NCBI GenBank assembly: GCA_017998495.1
Contig: JAGOCY010000036.1
Span: forward strand, 1-9,030
Direction of reading: 5' to 3'
DNA from: Corallincola sp.
GTDB lineage: Bacteria > Pseudomonadota > Gammaproteobacteria > Enterobacterales > Neiellaceae
Length of the DNA: 9,030 nt
In this document: one piece after another, positions 7,830 through 9,030 of the stretch
How positions within the stretch are numbered: position 1 is the stretch's first letter
Layout: each line of letters opens with the position of its first letter
The notes under the pieces: generated by a model
Database searches by the model: none
Told to the model about the DNA's origin: nothing
Seen by the model: only the letters and a program-made list of their open reading frames with translations
Program-made: the position numbers and the translations under genes

Positions 7830-7838
7830 CTCCTCCCT
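7830..7838 (-). promoter_or_regulatory. Shine-Dalgarno for the GTG start of coxB
   Basis: Minus-strand AGGGAGGAG (7838-7830) lies 7 nt before GTG at 7822. It supports use of the GTG; the next in-frame ATG (codon 19) would remove most of the signal peptide. Confidence 0.8.
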
Positions 7839-7919
7839 CAAGCGTGAATGCTCGTCGGTCGGCGCCAGCTAACGGGGAAAGCAGGTTCCCGTGGCTGGGT
7901 CAAGCCAGCGGATCAGCAG

Positions 7920-7944
7920 CCCCTATCCCTGATGTGGATAGGGG
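7920..7944 (-). other. Perfect 9-bp hairpin in the presumed coxB leader
   Basis: The arms CCCCTATCC and GGATAGGGG are exactly complementary around a 7-nt loop. On the minus strand no T-run follows, so it does not look like an intrinsic terminator for the upstream gene; on the plus strand only TTATTG follows. If transcription starts near 7947, this stem would be the first structure of the coxB leader, about 80 nt before the ribosome site. Two weaker stems (GGGAA/TTCCC at 7875-7890 and TGGCT/AGCCA at 7892-7907) follow. The role is unknown: a 5' stabilising stem, an attenuator, or a protein-binding site are all possible. Confidence 0.6.
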
Positions 7945-7953
7945 TTATTGCAG

Positions 7954-7982
7954 AAAGTAGACAGCGGATTGATTCAGGTCAA
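7954..7982 (-). promoter_or_regulatory. Candidate coxB promoter
   Basis: On the minus strand TTGACC (7982-7977) is a good -35, separated by 17 nt from TACTTT (7959-7954). The latter is a weak sigma70 -10, but it carries the preceding C and the CTAC start favoured by RpoS-type promoters. The predicted start is near 7947, about 125 nt upstream of the GTG. An alternative -10, AATAAC (7949-7944), matches consensus at four of six and could serve an activator-driven promoter. Seen: the motifs and spacing. Inferred: that either is used. RpoS control of aa3 oxidase is known in Pseudomonas aeruginosa. Confidence 0.4.
7969..7982. promoter_or_regulatory. FNR/Anr-like binding site upstream of coxB
   Basis: TTGATTCAGGTCAA on the plus strand (TTGACCTGAATCAA on the minus) matches the FNR/Anr consensus TTGAT-N4-ATCAA at nine of the ten defined bases and has the exact 14-bp length. 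It lies in the only sizeable gap before the main oxidase operon and covers the candidate -35 TTGACC, with its centre about 28 bp upstream of the predicted start. Such placement would suit repression by FNR/Anr at low oxygen, which makes sense for a low-affinity aerobic oxidase. If the start were near 7934 the site would be at -41.5 and could activate instead. The direction of control is therefore open. Confidence 0.6.
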
Positions 7983-8047
7983 TTTATGGTCAGGCCACAA
8001 ATCGTCCAGACGGGAGGTGTGTCACAGCGGTGGCGGCAACGACCCGT

Positions 8048-8473
8048 TTAGCCGACCGCCACATTTTGAAACAGCAGCAGCAAGGCGGTGGAGAGTGCCC
8101 CCAGCAGCCACAGGTTGTAGTAGCGATTGTCGCCCTTGCGCCTTAGCCGAACCCGGTTAATGACAATCGCGGCCAAACTCAGGGCGGCGTTGCACCACAG
8201 CAGCACCTCGATGATGGCGGTCAGATCGGCGCGCCAATGGGTACGGATCTCAATCCCCCAATAGCGTACCAGCCCGGTATTCATCTCCGGTCGGGCGTCA
8301 TGCACCAGAATCAGCACCGCCGCCATCAGCAACCAGCCAATCACCGACAGCCAGCGCAGCAGCGACGGCCACAGCGGCTCCTGCTGCTGGCGACGCTCAG
8401 GGCTAGGCAGCCCTTGATGGCGCAGATCGGGGCCGTCGTGATCATCAACACCGCCGCCCGGAGAATGACTCAT
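8048..8473 (-). CDS. Unrecognised three-helix membrane protein upstream of coxB
   Basis: I do not recognise this 141-residue protein. It has a hydrophilic N-terminus rich in Gly, Asp, His and Gln (about 1-38) and three hydrophobic segments (about 39-58, 84-106 and 119-139). Basic stretches are RVRLRRKGDNR (107-117) and RTHWR (77-81). The loop HDARPEMNTGLVRYWGIEIR (58-77) between helices 1 and 2 may be outside. It reads in the same direction as the oxidase genes and ends 225 nt before coxB, with the FNR-like site and hairpin in between, so it could be either a separate transcript or the true first gene. The ATG at 8473 has no clear Shine-Dalgarno, so the start is uncertain. Codon use and hydrophobic pattern support a real gene. 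No function can be given from sequence alone. Confidence 0.72.
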   Translation of the reverse strand: MSHSPGGGVDDHDGPDLRHQGLPSPERRQQQEPLWPSLLRWLSVIGWLLMAAVLILVHDARPEMNTGLVRYWGIEIRTHWRADLTAIIEVLLWCNAALSLAAIVINRVRLRRKGDNRYYNLWLLGALSTALLLLFQNVAVG

Positions 8474-8570
8474 GCGTGTTCAATAACAGTCAGCTAACAT
8501 CTGCACCAGCATAACGCGCTGGCCGGCCAAATCCGTAGCGCGCCGCACACACCCTGACATTGAGGGCCGC
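8474..8570. other. Divergent intergenic region
   Basis: This 97-bp gap separates the minus-strand membrane gene from the plus-strand acyltransferase and should hold promoters for both. I see only weak -10-like strings, CATAAC on the plus strand (8510-8515) and TATGCT on the minus (8513-8508), neither with a good -35. An inverted repeat CGCGCT/AGCGCG (8515-8520, 8537-8542) encloses the palindrome GGCCGGCC; its significance is unknown. Confidence 0.4.
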
Positions 8571-9030
8571 ATGACCAGCCACCAGACCACTAGCCGTAGC
8601 CACTTTGCCGCCTTCGACCTGCTTCGGGTGGTGGCGATCCTGTTTATCGTGCTGTTCTGGCATGTGCGTGGCTATCACGACGGTGCCCTGCCGCTGTTTC
8701 TCTACCCCGGCCGTGTTCTGGTCAATGGCATGCTGGCGGTACTGGTGTTTATCTCCGGGGTGTTGCTCAGCCGCTACCAGTTTCCGGGGGTCAGCCCCTG
8801 GCAGTTCTATCGCAACCGCATGCTGCGCATCTACCCGTTGTTTGCTCTCGCCCTGTTGCTGATGTGGGGCTGCGATCTGGTCAAGGATGAGGCGCTGCTG
8901 CCCAGCCTGCTGCTCTCTAATATGATCAACGGCGAGCCGCTGCTGACCCTGTGGTTTGTCACCCTGATCATGCTGTTTTATCTGGTGACGCCACTGCTGT
9001 TGTGGCGCTATCAGCGCGGCCGCTTCGCTA
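8571..9030 (+). CDS. Acyltransferase-3 family (OafA-like) membrane protein, N-terminal part
   Basis: The frame opens at ATG 8571 with GAGGG 4 nt upstream and runs without a stop to the window edge, giving 153 codons. Acyltransferase-3 proteins are about ten-helix membrane enzymes that O-acylate surface sugars or lipids. Features visible are FDLLRVVAILFIVLFWH (15-31), matching the family's first helix with its conserved arginine and histidine; VFISGVLLSRY (about 59-69), the SG motif of the second helix; FYRNRMLRIYPLFAL (about 78-92), the basic R-x-x-R-I-Y-P motif; and LWFVTLIMLFYLVTPLLLW (about 126-144). The 3' part is beyond the window. It faces away from the oxidase cluster and nothing links it to oxidase function, so I take it as the start of another locus. 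The acyl donor and acceptor cannot be told. Confidence 0.85.
   Translation, partial: MTSHQTTSRSHFAAFDLLRVVAILFIVLFWHVRGYHDGALPLFLYPGRVLVNGMLAVLVFISGVLLSRYQFPGVSPWQFYRNRMLRIYPLFALALLLMWGCDLVKDEALLPSLLLSNMINGEPLLTLWFVTLIMLFYLVTPLLLWRYQRGRFA

Noticed and set aside
7881..7903. Second TTGACC (7903-7898) as a -35 closer to coxB
   Set aside because: At 17-nt spacing the -10 would be TTTCCC, which is not credible.
7920..7944. Reading the 9-bp hairpin as an intrinsic terminator
   Set aside because: No T-run follows it on the minus strand, and on the plus strand there is no gene whose end it would serve.
8018..8027. GTGTGTCACA as a CRP site
   Set aside because: The half-sites are too close together for the 16-bp TGTGA-N6-TCACA arrangement.

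Overview
The window is almost entirely one gene cluster, on the minus strand, for an aa3-type (haem a/copper) terminal cytochrome c oxidase whose subunit II carries a fused cytochrome c domain (caa3-like). The sequence is GC-rich with leucine codons dominated by CTG. The gene order (subunit II, subunit I, Cox11, subunit III, DUF2909-type protein, SURF1, small SCO-like protein, CtaA, CtaB, SCO) is the order I know from Pseudomonas-type gammaproteobacteria. I therefore infer an aerobic or facultative gammaproteobacterium; the genus cannot be fixed from this window.

Layout from high to low coordinates on the minus strand. An unrecognised 141-residue, three-helix membrane protein (8473-8048) is followed by a 225-bp gap. 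The gap holds an FNR/Anr-like palindrome (7982-7969) over a possible -35 element, then a strong 9-bp hairpin (7944-7920). Next come coxB (7822-6695, GTG start), ctaD (6683-5088), ctaG/cox11 (5088-4537) and coxC (4527-3622). A small twin-transmembrane gene (3384-3617, DUF2909-like) lies on the PLUS strand and interrupts the unidirectional run. The minus-strand series then resumes with SURF1 (3344-2550), a SCO-like thiol protein without histidines (2553-2002), ctaA (1991-969), ctaB (1012-86) and the first 27 codons of a probable SCO gene (82 to the window edge). At the other end, a plus-strand acyltransferase-3 family gene starts at 8571 and runs off the window; it looks unrelated to the oxidase.

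How the genes work together: CtaB farnesylates haem B to haem O and CtaA oxidises it to haem A. Cox11 (CuB), SCO (CuA) and SURF1 (haem a insertion) mature subunits I and II. CoxB, CtaD and CoxC form the catalytic core that takes electrons through the fused c-haem and CuA to the haem a3/CuB oxygen site. Genes are tightly coupled: stop codons are embedded in the next gene's Shine-Dalgarno at three junctions, and there are ATGA and TAATG overlaps elsewhere.

I see no mobile element, CRISPR array, tRNA or rRNA, and no obviously new multi-gene system. The less ordinary points are the FNR-like control region, the opposed DUF2909 gene, the unknown membrane gene upstream of coxB, and the histidine-free SCO-like protein.
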